Source: Cellvibrionales bacterium
Lineage (GTDB): Bacteria > Pseudomonadota > Gammaproteobacteria > Pseudomonadales > UBA7434
NCBI GenBank assembly: GCA_018668095.1
Contig: JABIQF010000030.1
Coordinates: forward strand, 1-6,131
Direction: 5' to 3'
DNA: 6,131 nucleotides
Below, one piece after another: positions 5,750 to 6,131 of the stretch. The stretch's first letter is position 1. Each line of letters opens with the position of its first letter. The notes beneath the pieces are model-generated. The model searched no databases. It was not told the origin of the DNA and saw only the letters and a program-made list of their open reading frames with translations. The translations under genes were made by a program, and so were the position numbers.

Positions 5750-6131
5750 TTAAATCGTCTCTTTAAATAGTTCACGGCCAATTAGCATGCGCCGTACTTC
5801 AGAGGTGCCTGCACCTATTTCATAGAGCTTGGCATCACGCAGTAAACGGCCGGTGGGGTATTCATTGGTATAGCCATTGCCACCCAGTGTTTGAATGGCC
5901 TGTAATGCCATTTGAGTCGCTTTTTCTGCGGTATAAAGAATGACGGCGGCAGCATCTTTACGGCTTTCTTCGCCACGATCACAGGCTTTAGCAACGGTAT
6001 AAAGGTAGGCGCGAGAAGCATTGAGGTCGGCGTACATATCGGCCATTTTTCCCTGCATTAATTGAAACTCACCAATGGCTTTGCCGAATTGTTTACGATC
6101 ATGAATATAGGGGACGACAACATCCATACAG
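5750..6131 (-). CDS. liuA: Isovaleryl-CoA dehydrogenase, C-terminal part (5' end outside window)
   Basis: This FAD flavoprotein oxidises isovaleryl-CoA to 3-methylcrotonyl-CoA and passes electrons to electron transfer flavoprotein. About 127 codons of an expected 390 or so are present, covering the C-terminal helical domain. Motifs are VPYIHDRKQFGKAIGEFQLMQGKMADMY, then IQTLGGNGYTNEYPTGRLLRDAKLYEIGAG and TSEVRRMLIGREL, split here for readability. In LYEIGAGTSEV alanine sits where medium-chain acyl-CoA dehydrogenases have their catalytic glutamate (YEGT). This is the isovaleryl-CoA dehydrogenase pattern, in which the catalytic base is an earlier glutamate that here lies beyond the window. The frame continues through a cysteine codon at 6128-6130, so the ATG at 6125-6127 is internal and not the start. 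The stop is TAA at 5752-5750, five bases before liuB. It is probably the first enzyme gene of the operon. Confidence 0.96.
   Translation of the reverse strand, partial: CMDVVVPYIHDRKQFGKAIGEFQLMQGKMADMYADLNASRAYLYTVAKACDRGEESRKDAAAVILYTAEKATQMALQAIQTLGGNGYTNEYPTGRLLRDAKLYEIGAGTSEVRRMLIGRELFKETI

Noticed and set aside
6125..6127. ATG as the start of liuA
   Set aside because: The codon lies inside the conserved acyl-CoA dehydrogenase helical domain and the frame continues to the window edge, so it is an internal methionine.

Overview
The window holds most of a leucine/isovalerate catabolism (liu) operon, read on the minus strand in the order liuA (3' part only), liuB, liuC, liuD, liuE. A short 3' end of an unrelated plus-strand gene converges on it at the left edge. 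Gene order and protein sequences match the liuABCDE clusters of Gammaproteobacteria. The moderate-to-low GC with AT-rich synonymous sites suggests a marine or aquatic gammaproteobacterium rather than a high-GC Pseudomonas. This placement is an inference from protein style and composition; no rRNA or marker gene is present.

Layout from right to left, in the direction of transcription: isovaleryl-CoA dehydrogenase (5750-6131, its N-terminal two thirds lie outside the window); the methylcrotonyl-CoA carboxylase carboxyltransferase subunit (4137-5744); methylglutaconyl-CoA hydratase (3337-4125); the biotin-bearing methylcrotonyl-CoA carboxylase subunit (1218-3287); hydroxymethylglutaryl-CoA lyase (203-1105). 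The intergenic gaps are 5, 11, 49 and 112 bp. The first two look translationally coupled. The last gap is the longest and is largely made of hexamer repeats. No stretch over 300 bp lacks a gene.

Together the enzymes take isovaleryl-CoA to 3-methylcrotonyl-CoA (LiuA), carboxylate it to 3-methylglutaconyl-CoA (LiuB with LiuD), hydrate it to HMG-CoA (LiuC), and cleave that to acetyl-CoA and acetoacetate (LiuE). The key residues I could align are present, except that LiuC has glycine at one of the two classical crotonase glutamate positions. The operon promoter and any LiuR regulator would lie beyond the right edge.

The pathway itself is well known and I do not see a new multi-gene system. The unexplained features are: (1) a perfect 22-bp palindrome inside liuB (4988-5009); (2) a hexamer array (1140-1223) that contains the liuD stop codon and keeps the liuE frame open back to the end of liuD; (3) a four-unit 11-bp tandem repeat (168-211) that contains the liuE stop and places stops in all three frames.
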